Below are positions 11,145 to 19,648 of a stretch of 50,300 nt of DNA, piece by piece; the first letter of the stretch is position 1, and each line of letters begins with the position of its first letter. Both the position numbers and the translations under genes were made by a program. The DNA comes from an uncultured Bacteroidia bacterium (GTDB taxonomy: Bacteria > Bacteroidota > Bacteroidia > Bacteroidales > UBA932), in contig CACYGW010000010.1 of assembly GCA_902774045.1 (NCBI GenBank), forward strand, positions 1 to 50,300, written 5' to 3'. The notes under the pieces were generated by a model. The model saw only the letters and a program-made list of their open reading frames with translations, had not been told where the DNA came from and did no database searches.

Positions 11145-11170
11145 AAATTTGGCTTAATTGAGTAATTTTG
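11140..11170 (+). promoter_or_regulatory. tamL promoter
   Basis: TTTG at 11140-11143, then 19 bases, then TAATTTTG at 11163-11170: a full match to the Bacteroidales -33/-7 promoter. The -33 element overlaps the stop codon of the amylase gene. The leader would be about 12 bases. Confidence 0.65.
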
Positions 11171-11186
11171 CCATAAAGTTCCCGAA

Positions 11187-13334
11187 ATGAGAAAAAAACT
11201 ACTATATATATTTTGTGCAGCCGCCCTGCTTGCCCTTGCATCCTGCAGTACCACAAGGCTGCTGTCCGACGGTCAGTATCGGCTTGTAAATAATGAAATT
11301 ATAGTAGTTGGGGACAATGAGTTCGAGACCTCCAAGATTGCCCCTTACATAAGGCAGAAACCCTCCTGGAACCCCATGATTTACGTTTACAACTGGTCTG
11401 GAAGGGATTCCTCGTGGCTGAGCCGCTCTCTAAGGAAAATAGGTACGGCCCCCGTAGTCTTTGATTCCCACCTTGTAAGCACGTCGGCAGAGAATATGAC
11501 AAGGCAGATGGAGTACCTTGGCTACTATCACAGTTCAGTGCTGCCGGAGATAGAAATCAAGGGCAAATCTGCATCGGTTAAGTATGTGGTAAGGCCCGGG
11601 AAGCGTTACGTTGTAAGTGACTTTGGGTACGACGTGCCTAATGACTCTACTCTAAGGGAGATTTTCTTCAGGGATACGGTAAACGTTACCATTAAAAAAG
11701 GACAGTTCCTCTCACTTGCCGCCCTGGAGGCAGAGACTATCCGCAGCGCTGCCTATCTTAGGAACAACGGCTATTTTGATATTGACAAGAACGTCTTTTC
11801 CTTCCTGGCAGACACCCTTCAGAGCAGCGGTACAGTCTCGCTTGTAATGAAGATAGACCTTAAACAGAACAAGCCTGTACAGTATAAGTTCGGTAAGGTG
11901 GCAATTTCCTATCCTTCCAGCCTTAAGTTCAGGAGTTCGGTGCTTAAAAAGCTGAACACCATAAAGCCCAATCACCCTTACTCGGAGACAATCATCAACA
12001 ATACCTACTCGCGCCTGTCGGCCCTGGATGCCTTCAGCGGAGTAAGGGTTACGGTAGACAGGTCGCCGGACAGCCTTGGACTTGTAGATTGCAACATAGA
12101 GCTTACCCCGTCCAAGCAGAGGGGTGTAAAACTTAAGTTAGAGGGTTCTTCCAACTCAAACGGACTTATAGGTATCTCTCCGGAACTTACTTGGTACAAT
12201 AAGAATATCTTCCACGGCAGCGAGACCCTTAACCTAAGTTTCCTGGGAGACTGGCAGTTCAAGCCTGGAACCGATATAAAATCTACGGAGTTCGGAGTGT
12301 CCGGAAGCATCCAGCTCCCACGCTTCCTGCTGCTTTCTACCGGTATTTTCAAGGACAGGGTACTGCCTACAACCATATTGAAGGCCAGCTTTAATACCCA
12401 GAACCGTCCGGAGTACAATAGAGAACTGTTCTCTACCTCCTATACATATCTTTGGTCAATGGGCAGGATGTATTACCAGCTTACGCCCATAGGCTTCAGT
12501 TTTGTAAAACTCCACGACATAGACTCTGAGTTCTACGAGGGTATCTCCGTAAATCCCTTCCTCAGAAACGCTTATCAGGACCACCTTGACATTGGTTCCA
12601 GTATGACCTTGTACTATACTACCGATGCCTCCGTGGTGCCCCAGGGCTCTTATTATTACGCGCGTCTGCAGATGGACCTGTCCGGAAACGTGATTAGCCT
12701 CTTCAATTCCATGCTTAACAAGAACGAGTCCGGGGCTGCACTTATCTGGAATACTCCCTATTCCCAGTATGTAAGAGGGGAGTTGTCCCTGGGCCGCACC
12801 TGGACCCTGTGGGAGGGCGGCACAATTGCCACAAGGCTGCTTGCGGGCGCAGGCTACGCCTACGGCAACTCTGAGGCGCTGCCCTTTGAGAAGCACTTCT
12901 ACAGCGGTGGCGCCAACAGCCTTAGGGGCTGGCAGGCCAGGGGAGTGGGCCCCGGCTACGCCAAGATGGACAAGACCTTCGTTATCCCCAGCCAGACGGG
13001 AGACCTTAGGCTGGAGGCTAATGTAGAGCTAAGGTTCAAGCTTTACGGCCTGCTTTCGGGAGCAGTGTTTGCCGACGCCGGAAACATCTGGACCATTAAC
13101 AAGGGAGCCTCAGAGGCACCGGAGGGCCGTTTCTGCGCGGCTAATTTCCCGGGCAGCATTGCAGCGGACTGGGGGATTGGTCTAAGATTCAATATGAAGG
13201 TGATTCTTCTGCGTCTGGATATGGGTCTAAGGATTCACGACCCTGCACTGGAAGGCAGCAAGTGGCTTGGCCCCGGCAAGTGGTTCCACTCCGGCGGAAA
13301 TGCCATTCATATAGCTGTGGGCTATCCTTTCTAG
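11187..13334 (+). CDS. tamL: Lipidated Omp85-family outer-membrane assembly protein (TamL type)
   Basis: A 715-residue Omp85 protein that begins with a lipoprotein signal (LASC, C20) and not an ordinary signal peptide, the feature that defines the Bacteroidetes TamL branch of TamA. Residues about 30-300 hold POTRA-like repeats (VNNEIIVVGDNEF..., VLPEIEIKGKSASVKYVVRPGKRYVV, YKFGKVAISYP); about 310-715 form the 16-strand barrel with the Omp85 gate motif region (GGANSLRGW) and a terminal phenylalanine (VGYPF). In known systems TamA/TamL works with inner-membrane TamB in inserting outer-membrane proteins or moving lipids; no tamB is visible nearby. It has its own promoter and ends 9 bases from the convergent rarA. 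Confidence 0.88.
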   Translation: MRKKLLYIFCAAALLALASCSTTRLLSDGQYRLVNNEIIVVGDNEFETSKIAPYIRQKPSWNPMIYVYNWSGRDSSWLSRSLRKIGTAPVVFDSHLVSTSAENMTRQMEYLGYYHSSVLPEIEIKGKSASVKYVVRPGKRYVVSDFGYDVPNDSTLREIFFRDTVNVTIKKGQFLSLAALEAETIRSAAYLRNNGYFDIDKNVFSFLADTLQSSGTVSLVMKIDLKQNKPVQYKFGKVAISYPSSLKFRSSVLKKLNTIKPNHPYSETIINNTYSRLSALDAFSGVRVTVDRSPDSLGLVDCNIELTPSKQRGVKLKLEGSSNSNGLIGISPELTWYNKNIFHGSETLNLSFLGDWQFKPGTDIKSTEFGVSGSIQLPRFLLLSTGIFKDRVLPTTILKASFNTQNRPEYNRELFSTSYTYLWSMGRMYYQLTPIGFSFVKLHDIDSEFYEGISVNPFLRNAYQDHLDIGSSMTLYYTTDASVVPQGSYYYARLQMDLSGNVISLFNSMLNKNESGAALIWNTPYSQYVRGELSLGRTWTLWEGGTIATRLLAGAGYAYGNSEALPFEKHFYSGGANSLRGWQARGVGPGYAKMDKTFVIPSQTGDLRLEANVELRFKLYGLLSGAVFADAGNIWTINKGASEAPEGRFCAANFPGSIAADWGIGLRFNMKVILLRLDMGLRIHDPALEGSKWLGPGKWFHSGGNAIHIAVGYPF

Positions 13335-13343
13335 AAAACGGGA

Positions 13344-14669
13344 CTATTCTTCCTTTTTTGCAGTACCGTAATACTTTGGCCAGCAGGCCTTGAGATAGGC
13401 GCTAAGAGTGTCTTCCTGCCTGTTCTGTGCAGGATGATAGAGCACGGTACCGGCCAGCTCCCCGGGCATAAATTCCAGATCTGTAAAATGCCCCGGATAA
13501 TCGTGAGCGTACTTGTAACCATCGGCATACCCTAAATTGGACATCAGCTCCGTAGGAGCGTTCCTTAAATACAGCGGCACGCTGGCGGTGGGGTTGGCCT
13601 TTACTGCCTCAAAGGCATTGGCTATTGCCATATAGGCAGAGTTGCTCTTGGGCGACGAGGCCAGGTAGATTGTGGTTTCTGCCAGGGGGATTCGGGCCTC
13701 CGGCATTCCTATGGAGTTTACCACGCGGAAGCAGGAATCGGCCAGAAGAAGTGCGTTGGGGTTGGCCAGGCCTATATCTTCCGACGCAAGTATGCAAAGC
13801 CTCCTGGCAATGAACAGCGGATCTTCTCCGCCGTCAAGCATCCTGGCAAGATAGTAAACCGCGGCATTGGGATCAGAACCCCTCACGCTCTTTATGAAGG
13901 CTGATATTACATCGTAGTGAAGTTCGCCGCCCTTGTCGTACTTGGACACATTTTCCTGGAGATACTTCCCAACCGAATTGTTATCCAACACTATAGGTTT
14001 ATTTTTGGGCGATGCGTCAACCACTATTTCCAGGGCGTTAAGCAATTTGCGGGCATCACCCCCGCTGAAGCGGAACAGGGCCTCGGTTTCCTTTACGATT
14101 ATTTTTTGGGCCGATAGTAACGTGTCGGTTTTTAAAGCACGTTCCAACAGGGCTTCCAAGTCCTTTACGTCAAGAGACTTAAGCACAAAGACCTGGCAGC
14201 GGGACAGCAGAGGGTTTATTACCTCGAAGGAGGGATTTTCCGTAGTTGCACCAATAAGGATGACCAGACCTTCTTCTACGGCTCCCAGAAGCGCGTCCTG
14301 CTGGGCCTTGTTAAAGCGGTGAATCTCGTCTATAAAGAGGATAGGGGAGAGCGAACTTCCGGCAAAGACAGAGTTCTTGTCGGCCTTGGCCCTGTCTATA
14401 ATATCCCTTACGTCTTTTACCCCGGCCGATATTGCCGATAGCGTATAGAATTGGCGGTTGGTTACGTTGGCGACTATCTTTGCAAGGGTGGTTTTGCCCA
14501 CGCCGGGAGGGCCCCAGAGAATGAAGGAAGACAGATTGCCGCTCTCTATCATATTGCGCAGCACGGAGCCTTTGCCAACCAAGTGCTCCTGGCCTGCGTA
14601 GTCGTCAAGGGTTTGGGGTCTCATTCTCTCCGGAAGGGGAGGGAGCACTCCTGTGCGGCCTTCTTCCAT
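13344..14669 (-). CDS. rarA: Replication-associated recombination protein A (AAA+ ATPase)
   Basis: RarA (MgsA, WRNIP1 family) acts at stalled replication forks. The 441-residue protein has Walker A GPPGVGKTT, Walker B LFIDEIHR, sensor 1 GATTENPSF, the arginine finger LLSRC, then the MgsA C-terminal tetramerisation domain (SDPNAAVYYLARMLDGGEDPLFIARRL ...). All key ATPase residues are present. It starts 21 bases downstream of the acyltransferase-like gene, so the two are probably co-transcribed, and it runs tail to tail with tamL with no hairpin in the 9-base gap. Confidence 0.96.
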   Translation of the reverse strand: MEEGRTGVLPPLPERMRPQTLDDYAGQEHLVGKGSVLRNMIESGNLSSFILWGPPGVGKTTLAKIVANVTNRQFYTLSAISAGVKDVRDIIDRAKADKNSVFAGSSLSPILFIDEIHRFNKAQQDALLGAVEEGLVILIGATTENPSFEVINPLLSRCQVFVLKSLDVKDLEALLERALKTDTLLSAQKIIVKETEALFRFSGGDARKLLNALEIVVDASPKNKPIVLDNNSVGKYLQENVSKYDKGGELHYDVISAFIKSVRGSDPNAAVYYLARMLDGGEDPLFIARRLCILASEDIGLANPNALLLADSCFRVVNSIGMPEARIPLAETTIYLASSPKSNSAYMAIANAFEAVKANPTASVPLYLRNAPTELMSNLGYADGYKYAHDYPGHFTDLEFMPGELAGTVLYHPAQNRQEDTLSAYLKACWPKYYGTAKKEE

Positions 14670-14690
14670 TGCGTGTGTCTTTATGCGCTT

Positions 14691-15821
14691 TTAAACTGTG
14701 CCTGTGTAAATTCTGCGGCGCTTCTTCTGCTCTGTCTCGAACATCTGCCACTGTCGCTGTACGCTGTCGTTGGTTTCCAACTCTGCGTTGGTTTCTCCGT
14801 AGACGAATTTTCCTTTTCTCATCCTTGGAATTAGGTCATAGAAGATGAGGGCCATAAGGCCTTTGTTCCTGTAGTCTGACTTAACACCTACAAGGAGGAG
14901 TTCAATGGTTTCTTCGTGCTTGAAGTAGAAGGATTTAAGAATATGGAACCACCCAAATGGGAAGATTTTTCCGCGGCATTTCTGAAGGGCATGGGCTACG
15001 GACGGTACTGCTATTCCGTAGGCGGCCATCTGGCCTTCCGGGTCTTCCACAACCGTAACGTATTCTAAATCAAGTATTTTAAGATAACCGTCAATATACT
15101 TGTCTATCATGTCGTCCGGGAGGGGAGTGAAGTTATAAAGCTTTGAGTATGTATCGTTTACAAGATGGAATAGCTGACGTCCCAGGCCTTCTTTCTTTAT
15201 TTCTTTAAGGGTGAGTTTCCTTATCCTGAAACCGTATCGGTTTGTTACTATGTCCGTTACTTTCACAATCTTTTCCGGCATTTCCGAGGGGATTGTGATT
15301 TTGTATTCTATCCAGTCTATTTCCTTTTTATAGCCTAGTTGTTCCAGTATCTGTGGGTAATAAGGGTAGTTGTAGATCAGTGCCATAGTGCAGAGGCGGT
15401 CAAATCCGTCTACAAGCATTCCTTCGGGGTCGAAGTCGGTGAAGCCAAGGGGGCCGGAGATGATTTCCATTCCCTTGCTCCTGCCGTATTCTTTAACCTT
15501 ATCCAGCAGGGCTTTGGCAACATCCACATCTTCTATAAAGTCTATCCAGCCGAATCTTACTTCTTTGTGGTTCCAGATCTGGTTGGCTTTATGGTTTATA
15601 ATAGCGGCTATGCGGCCGGCCAGTTTTCCGTCTTTATAGGCCAGGTACAAGTTGGCTTCGCAGAAGTTGAATGCGGGGTTTTTCTTTGGATTGAAGGTGT
15701 TTTTTTCGTCAATAAATATTTTGGGTACAAAGTATTTATTTCCTTTGTAGAGCTTATTTGGAAAGTCTACAAATTTTCTTAGTTCCCGCTTGGTTAGTAC
15801 CTGTTTTACTTCAATTGCCAT
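14691..15821 (-). CDS. GNAT-like N-acyltransferase family protein of unknown substrate
   Basis: A 376-residue cytoplasmic protein. Two GNAT-like halves can be inferred: residues about 5-150 (PAFNFCEANLYLAYKDGKLAGRIAAI resembles GNAT strands beta4-5) and about 190-360 (LVGVKSDYRNKGLMALIFYDLI resembles the acetyl-CoA loop with V..xxRNKG). Homologues are common in Bacteroidetes and usually annotated only as N-acetyltransferase or hypothetical. No signal peptide or membrane segment. It precedes rarA and has a candidate promoter just upstream. The acyl donor and acceptor cannot be told. Confidence 0.65.
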   Translation of the reverse strand: MAIEVKQVLTKRELRKFVDFPNKLYKGNKYFVPKIFIDEKNTFNPKKNPAFNFCEANLYLAYKDGKLAGRIAAIINHKANQIWNHKEVRFGWIDFIEDVDVAKALLDKVKEYGRSKGMEIISGPLGFTDFDPEGMLVDGFDRLCTMALIYNYPYYPQILEQLGYKKEIDWIEYKITIPSEMPEKIVKVTDIVTNRYGFRIRKLTLKEIKKEGLGRQLFHLVNDTYSKLYNFTPLPDDMIDKYIDGYLKILDLEYVTVVEDPEGQMAAYGIAVPSVAHALQKCRGKIFPFGWFHILKSFYFKHEETIELLLVGVKSDYRNKGLMALIFYDLIPRMRKGKFVYGETNAELETNDSVQRQWQMFETEQKKRRRIYTGTV

Positions 15822-15840
15822 ACTGAAACGTTTATTTTGG

Positions 15841-15848
15841 CAAATTTA
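15841..15848 (-). promoter_or_regulatory. Candidate -7 box of the acyltransferase-rarA unit
   Basis: TAAATTTG on the minus strand, 19 bases before the ATG at 15821. No good -33 element is visible. Confidence 0.45.
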
Positions 15849-15883
15849 CTAAATTTTTCTTAAATCATCTTTCTTTATATTTA

Positions 15884-15956
15884 TGTACCCGAATCCTTTG
15901 GCTCCTGTCGCTGGCGCGACCCTAGCCGGGTAAATGTCGCCAAAGGATTGGGTACA
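15884..15956. repeat. Structured palindromic element, copy 1
   Basis: Outer arms 15884-15902 and 15939-15956 pair over 18 positions with one bulged base; the core 15903-15938 holds two small hairpins, GTCGC/GCGAC and ACCC/GGGT. The same fold and almost the same core recur at 16067-16135, with arm sequences changed on both sides so that pairing is kept. It lies in the non-coding gap between two divergent units. Confidence 0.8.
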
Positions 15957-15995
15957 ACAAATAATAGAGTCTGTCAAATCGTCTAAAATCACATT

Positions 15996-16040
15996 TTGTC
16001 ATTTCGACCAAGGGTCGAAGACCCGCGTGGAGAAATCTTT
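15996..16040. repeat. REP-like intergenic element containing a 7-bp hairpin
   Basis: The segment contains TTCGACC-AAG-GGTCGAA (16003-16019), a perfect 7-bp stem, followed by GACCCGCGTGGAGAAATCT. Elements of the form TCATTTCGACC...GGAGAAATCT are recurrent intergenic repeats in Bacteroidetes genomes as I know them; copy number here cannot be tested. It sits between the two palindromes. Confidence 0.55.
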
Positions 16041-16066
16041 ATTTAAAATATGTTCTTTATAATTTA

Positions 16067-16135
16067 TGTACCAATACTTTGACTCCTGTCGCTTCGCGAC
16101 CCTAACCGGGTAAATGTCGTCAAAGTATTGGTACA
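16067..16135. repeat. Structured palindromic element, copy 2
   Basis: Arms 16067-16083 and 16119-16135 are a perfect 17-bp inverted repeat (TGTACCAATACTTTGAC and its complement). The 35-base core 16084-16118 differs from copy 1 at few positions. Flanks are shared too: TTCTTTATA(A)TTTA before and ATAATAG after both copies. Confidence 0.8.
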
Positions 16136-16159
16136 TCATATAATAGTAACATAGTATGT

Positions 16160-16182
16160 TTAGGCAGAGACTGTGCCCTTCA
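16160..16182. repeat. Short hairpin repeat related to the one at the right edge
   Basis: TTAGGCAGAGACTGTGCCCTT resembles TTAGGCAGAGCCAGCTGCCC at 50199-50218; both form a GGCA(G)...(C)TGCC hairpin. The loop differs while the stem and flanks are kept, which suggests a dispersed family. Confidence 0.45.
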
Positions 16183-16227
16183 TTTTATCTTTAGATATTT
16201 CTTTGTTTATATAATATATATCTAAGG

Positions 16228-16281
16228 AAATTGTGTAATTTTGCAAGATGAACGCTGATGGGTGTATTTGTTACACAATTT
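16228..16281 (+). promoter_or_regulatory. rlmD promoter box with an 11-bp inverted repeat around it
   Basis: TAATTTTG (16236-16243) fits the -7 consensus. The 11-base sequence AAATTGTGTAA (16228-16238), which overlaps this box, recurs as its exact complement TTACACAATTT at 16271-16281, 32 bases on. This could be an operator pair or a long-loop RNA hairpin in the leader. No convincing -33 element. Confidence 0.45.
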
Positions 16282-16340
16282 ATATTATGTTAAGTTAACT
16301 ATCAGCCCGAAATAAAGAGATAATAGAGATTCTGTCCCCT

Positions 16341-17744
16341 ATGGCAAGAAAAAACAAAGAAGTGTATTTGACAGACGTCCTGATCGAGGATGTGGCAGCG
16401 GAAGGAAAAGCGATCGCACGAGTTGATTCGCTGGTTCTCTTTGTTCCTTTTGCCGTGCCCGGAGACATAGTTAACGTAAAGGCATACAAAAAAAGAAACT
16501 ATATGGAGGGCTACATTACAGAAATTGTAAAGCCCTCGCCACAGAGGCTCCAGCCATTCTGCCAGCACTTTGGAACCTGCGGCGGATGCAAATGGCAGCC
16601 ACTTCCTTATGAACTTCAGCTAAAATACAAAACCAGCCAGGTATATGATCAGCTGGTAAGACTTGGCCATCTGGACGTGCCCGAGGTCTCCCCTGCTATT
16701 GGCTCTGACAATACTACATTTTACCGTAACAAGCTGGAATTCAGCTTCTCTGACCGCAGATGGCTGGATTTCGGGGAAGATCCTGAGGCATTTACCCCCC
16801 AGCAGCGATGCGGACTGGGCTTTCACGTAGGAAGATTCTTTGACAAGGTTCTGGATATAGAAAAATGCTGGCTGCAAAAGGATCCCTCCAACGATATTCG
16901 CCTGTTTATCAAGCAATTAGCCATAGAAAACGGCTACTCATTCTATAATATAAGGCAGAACCAGGGCTTTATGCGCAATATGTTCGTGCGCAGCAACGAG
17001 GCAGGAGAATTCATGATTGTGGTCTGCTTTGGCTACGAAGACAAAAAGGCTATAAAAACCATTCTGGACGCCACTGCAGAGCGGTTTCCGCAAATTATAT
17101 CCATTTATTACGTAGTTAACCGCAAGCTTAACGATTCTATCTCCGACCAGGACTGCATCCTCTATAAAGGCACCGACGCACTGATAGAGACAATGGAAGA
17201 CCTACGCTTCAAGATAGGCCCCAAATCCTTCTACCAAACCAACAGCGCCCAGGCCTACAAACTCTACTCTGTAGTACGCCAATTTGCAGGCCTCACAGGC
17301 AAAGAAGTAGTTTACGACCTCTACACCGGCACCGGCACCATAGCCCAGTTCGTATCAAAGGGAGCCTCCAAAGTAATTGGTATAGAATACGTTCCCGAGG
17401 CAATTGAAGACGCCCGTACAAACGTGCTCTTTAACGGAATAACCAACTGCGAGTTCTTTGCCGGGGATATGAAGGACGTGCTTGACGCAGACTTTATAGC
17501 CGCCCACGGGCAACCGGACGTCATTATACTGGACCCCCCGAGAGCCGGAATACACCCGGACGTAGCCAAGGTAATTATGGACTGCGCCCCACGGAGAATG
17601 GTCTATGTAAGTTGCAACCCGGCTTCACAGGCCAGAGACCTGGCAATATTCAAGGACAAATATCGAATCACACACGTGCAGCCGGTAGATATGTTCCCCC
17701 ACACCCATCATATAGAAAACGTTTGCTGCTTGGAAATACTCTAA
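16341..17744 (+). CDS. rlmD: 23S rRNA (uracil-5-)-methyltransferase RlmD/RumA family
   Basis: This enzyme methylates a uracil of 23S rRNA at C5 using S-adenosylmethionine. The 467-residue protein has an N-terminal TRAM domain (about 5-65), iron-sulfur cysteines C74, C80, C83 and C176 as in RumA, a SAM motif (VVYDLYTGTGTIAQF), the catalytic-base/substrate region LDPPRAGIHP and the catalytic cysteine in YVSCNP. Paralogues of this family (RlmCD, TrmA) modify other positions, so the exact uracil (U1939 or U747) is inferred. It starts a three-gene plus-strand run with 3-base gaps. Confidence 0.92.
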   Translation: MARKNKEVYLTDVLIEDVAAEGKAIARVDSLVLFVPFAVPGDIVNVKAYKKRNYMEGYITEIVKPSPQRLQPFCQHFGTCGGCKWQPLPYELQLKYKTSQVYDQLVRLGHLDVPEVSPAIGSDNTTFYRNKLEFSFSDRRWLDFGEDPEAFTPQQRCGLGFHVGRFFDKVLDIEKCWLQKDPSNDIRLFIKQLAIENGYSFYNIRQNQGFMRNMFVRSNEAGEFMIVVCFGYEDKKAIKTILDATAERFPQIISIYYVVNRKLNDSISDQDCILYKGTDALIETMEDLRFKIGPKSFYQTNSAQAYKLYSVVRQFAGLTGKEVVYDLYTGTGTIAQFVSKGASKVIGIEYVPEAIEDARTNVLFNGITNCEFFAGDMKDVLDADFIAAHGQPDVIILDPPRAGIHPDVAKVIMDCAPRRMVYVSCNPASQARDLAIFKDKYRITHVQPVDMFPHTHHIENVCCLEIL

Positions 17745-17747
17745 CCT

Positions 17748-18716
17748 ATGTTCACACACATATTCATACTGTTTGCAGGACTGCTCATGATTATAGCGGG
17801 AGCGGAGTTCCTGGTTAAAGGTGCCTCCGGAATAGCCAGAAAGGCCGGAATAAGCGAGTTCGTAATTGGACTCACTATAGTAGCCATAGGCACATCCGCC
17901 CCGGAAATGGTGGTAAGCCTTGTAGGCGCCTTCGAAGGCAACTCAGATGTAAGCGCAGGTAATGTACTGGGCTCCAATATATTCAACGGCCTGCTAATCC
18001 TTGGCATCACCGCAGTACTGACCCCCATTGAACTAAAGAAAAACAACAGATATTTTGACATCCCCCTGTATTTTATTTTTACACTCGGGTTGATGTTTAC
18101 CGCACAATCGTTCACCTTCTTTGGCCTTGGCGGGTCCGACGAACTTTCCCGCTGGGAAGGCCTTGCAATATTTGCGCTATTCGTTCTGTACATTTACCTG
18201 ACCTATAAGAGAGACTCTCTGCCCGATTCTGAAAAAGAAGCCGGAAATCAGGAAGACGATACCAGTTCCTGGCTTTACGCTATAATACTCACCGCCGGAC
18301 TGGGTATGCTGACCTTAGGAGGAAGTTTATTCGTGGACGCAGGTGTAGAAATAGCCCATATTGCCGGCATGAGCGACAAATTCATAGCCGTTACCATACT
18401 GGCAGTAGGCACTTCCCTCCCGGAGTTCGCCACCTGCATAGTAGCCGTCATGCAAAAGAAGTCCCAGCTGGCACTGGGAAATATACTAGGCTCTAATATT
18501 TTCAATATGCTCCTTATTCTGGGCACATCGGCAATAGTTCACCCCATCGACTTCAGGAATATCCAGGTATTCGATTTTGCCGTTCTGCTCGTAGGAGGAG
18601 CCATTCTCTGGATTTCTGCACTTGCAAGAAAGGAAAAGAGAATTACTTACATTGAGGGAGCCCTCCTCCTTATTACATATGCAGTATTTATGATAAAAAC
18701 CTTCAACAATTTATAA
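17748..18716 (+). CDS. Sodium/calcium exchanger family membrane protein (CaCA, YrbG-like)
   Basis: A 322-residue inner-membrane antiporter with about ten transmembrane helices arranged as two inverted repeats. Each half carries the ion-binding alpha repeat: GLTIVAIGTSAPEMVVSL with GNVLGSNIFN (first) and AVTILAVGTSLPEFATCI with GNILGSNIFN (second). The glutamates in GTSAPE and GTSLPE that bind cation are present. An acidic hydrophilic loop separates the halves (about 155-172). It begins 3 bases after rlmD and ends 3 bases before the MscS gene, so it is probably co-transcribed and possibly part of an ion/osmotic response. Confidence 0.93.
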   Translation: MFTHIFILFAGLLMIIAGAEFLVKGASGIARKAGISEFVIGLTIVAIGTSAPEMVVSLVGAFEGNSDVSAGNVLGSNIFNGLLILGITAVLTPIELKKNNRYFDIPLYFIFTLGLMFTAQSFTFFGLGGSDELSRWEGLAIFALFVLYIYLTYKRDSLPDSEKEAGNQEDDTSSWLYAIILTAGLGMLTLGGSLFVDAGVEIAHIAGMSDKFIAVTILAVGTSLPEFATCIVAVMQKKSQLALGNILGSNIFNMLLILGTSAIVHPIDFRNIQVFDFAVLLVGGAILWISALARKEKRITYIEGALLLITYAVFMIKTFNNL

Positions 18717-18719
18717 TAG

Positions 18720-19646
18720 ATGCTTATAACCGATTTAATACCCCAGACTCCTATAGATACAGTAAACGTAGCTGATTCTGCAAAAGTAGCCGTTTTAGAG
18801 CTGTCAGAAAAAATCTCCTCTGACCCTCAGGGCTTCTTTGCCGGACTTCTGCAGGATTTTATTAAATTTGGAATCAAAGTAGTCATCGCCCTTGTCATTT
18901 ACATTGTTGGCGCCTGGCTAATAAGAAGAATTAAAAAAGGCCTTCAAAAACTCTTTGTCAAGAGAAACACAGACAAGACCATTGCCACCTTCGTGAGCAG
19001 CCTTGTAAGCATTACTCTTACAGCCCTGCTTATAATTATAACAATAAGCGAGTTAGGCGTTAATACCACTTCGCTTGCAGCCATCCTGGCAGCCGGCGGC
19101 GTAGCAATTGGTATGGCCCTCAGCGGCACCGTACAGAATTTTGCAGGCGGACTTATGCTGCTTGTCTTCAAACCCTTCAAGGCCGGCGATTACATAAAGG
19201 CCCTTGGCTATGAAGGTATCGTAACGGAGGTGAACATAGTAAATACCAAGATTTGTACTGTAGAAAACAACACCATCATCCTGCCCAACGGTGCCTTGTC
19301 CGGAGGCAATATAGACAACTTCTCCCACCTCCCCTACCACCGCTGCACCTGGTGCATAGACGTAGATTACTCCTCAAACCCAGACATTGTCCGTTCCGCG
19401 CTACTGGGAATAATTAAAGGAGACGAAAAGATTCTGGACACCACGACGGAAGGCGTTCCCTCAAATCCCGTAGTATTCCTTACAAAACTTAAGGAATCGA
19501 CAGTGGAATTTCAGTTAAGAGCCTGGGTAAAGACAGAAGACTACTGGCCCGTACTGCTTAAGTACAACGAGGAAATCTTCAAGACACTGCCACAGATGGG
19601 AATAGCATTCGCCTTCCCTCAGATGGACGTACATATTAAGAAATAG
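18720..19646 (+). CDS. Small-conductance mechanosensitive channel (MscS family)
   Basis: A 308-residue inner-membrane channel that releases solutes on hypo-osmotic shock. After a hydrophilic N-terminus (about 1-50) come three membrane segments; the pore-lining helix is LAAGGVAIGMALSGTVQNFAGG, with the Gly/Ala packing pattern of MscS TM3. The cytoplasmic beta domain follows (FKAGDYIKALGYEGIVTEVNIVNTKI ... ILPNGALSGGNIDNFS). Length is close to E. coli MscS. It converges on the acyltransferase gene with a 2-base gap and no visible terminator hairpin. Confidence 0.93.
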   Translation: MLITDLIPQTPIDTVNVADSAKVAVLELSEKISSDPQGFFAGLLQDFIKFGIKVVIALVIYIVGAWLIRRIKKGLQKLFVKRNTDKTIATFVSSLVSITLTALLIIITISELGVNTTSLAAILAAGGVAIGMALSGTVQNFAGGLMLLVFKPFKAGDYIKALGYEGIVTEVNIVNTKICTVENNTIILPNGALSGGNIDNFSHLPYHRCTWCIDVDYSSNPDIVRSALLGIIKGDEKILDTTTEGVPSNPVVFLTKLKESTVEFQLRAWVKTEDYWPVLLKYNEEIFKTLPQMGIAFAFPQMDVHIKK

Positions 19647-19648
19647 GG

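Noticed and set aside
13335..13343. Terminator between tamL and rarA
   Set aside because: The 9-base gap has no inverted repeat; only a pyrimidine-rich stretch inside the rarA 3' end is seen.
15884..16135. CRISPR array
   Set aside because: Only two units, with long internal palindromes and differing arms; no regular short repeats or spacers and no cas genes.
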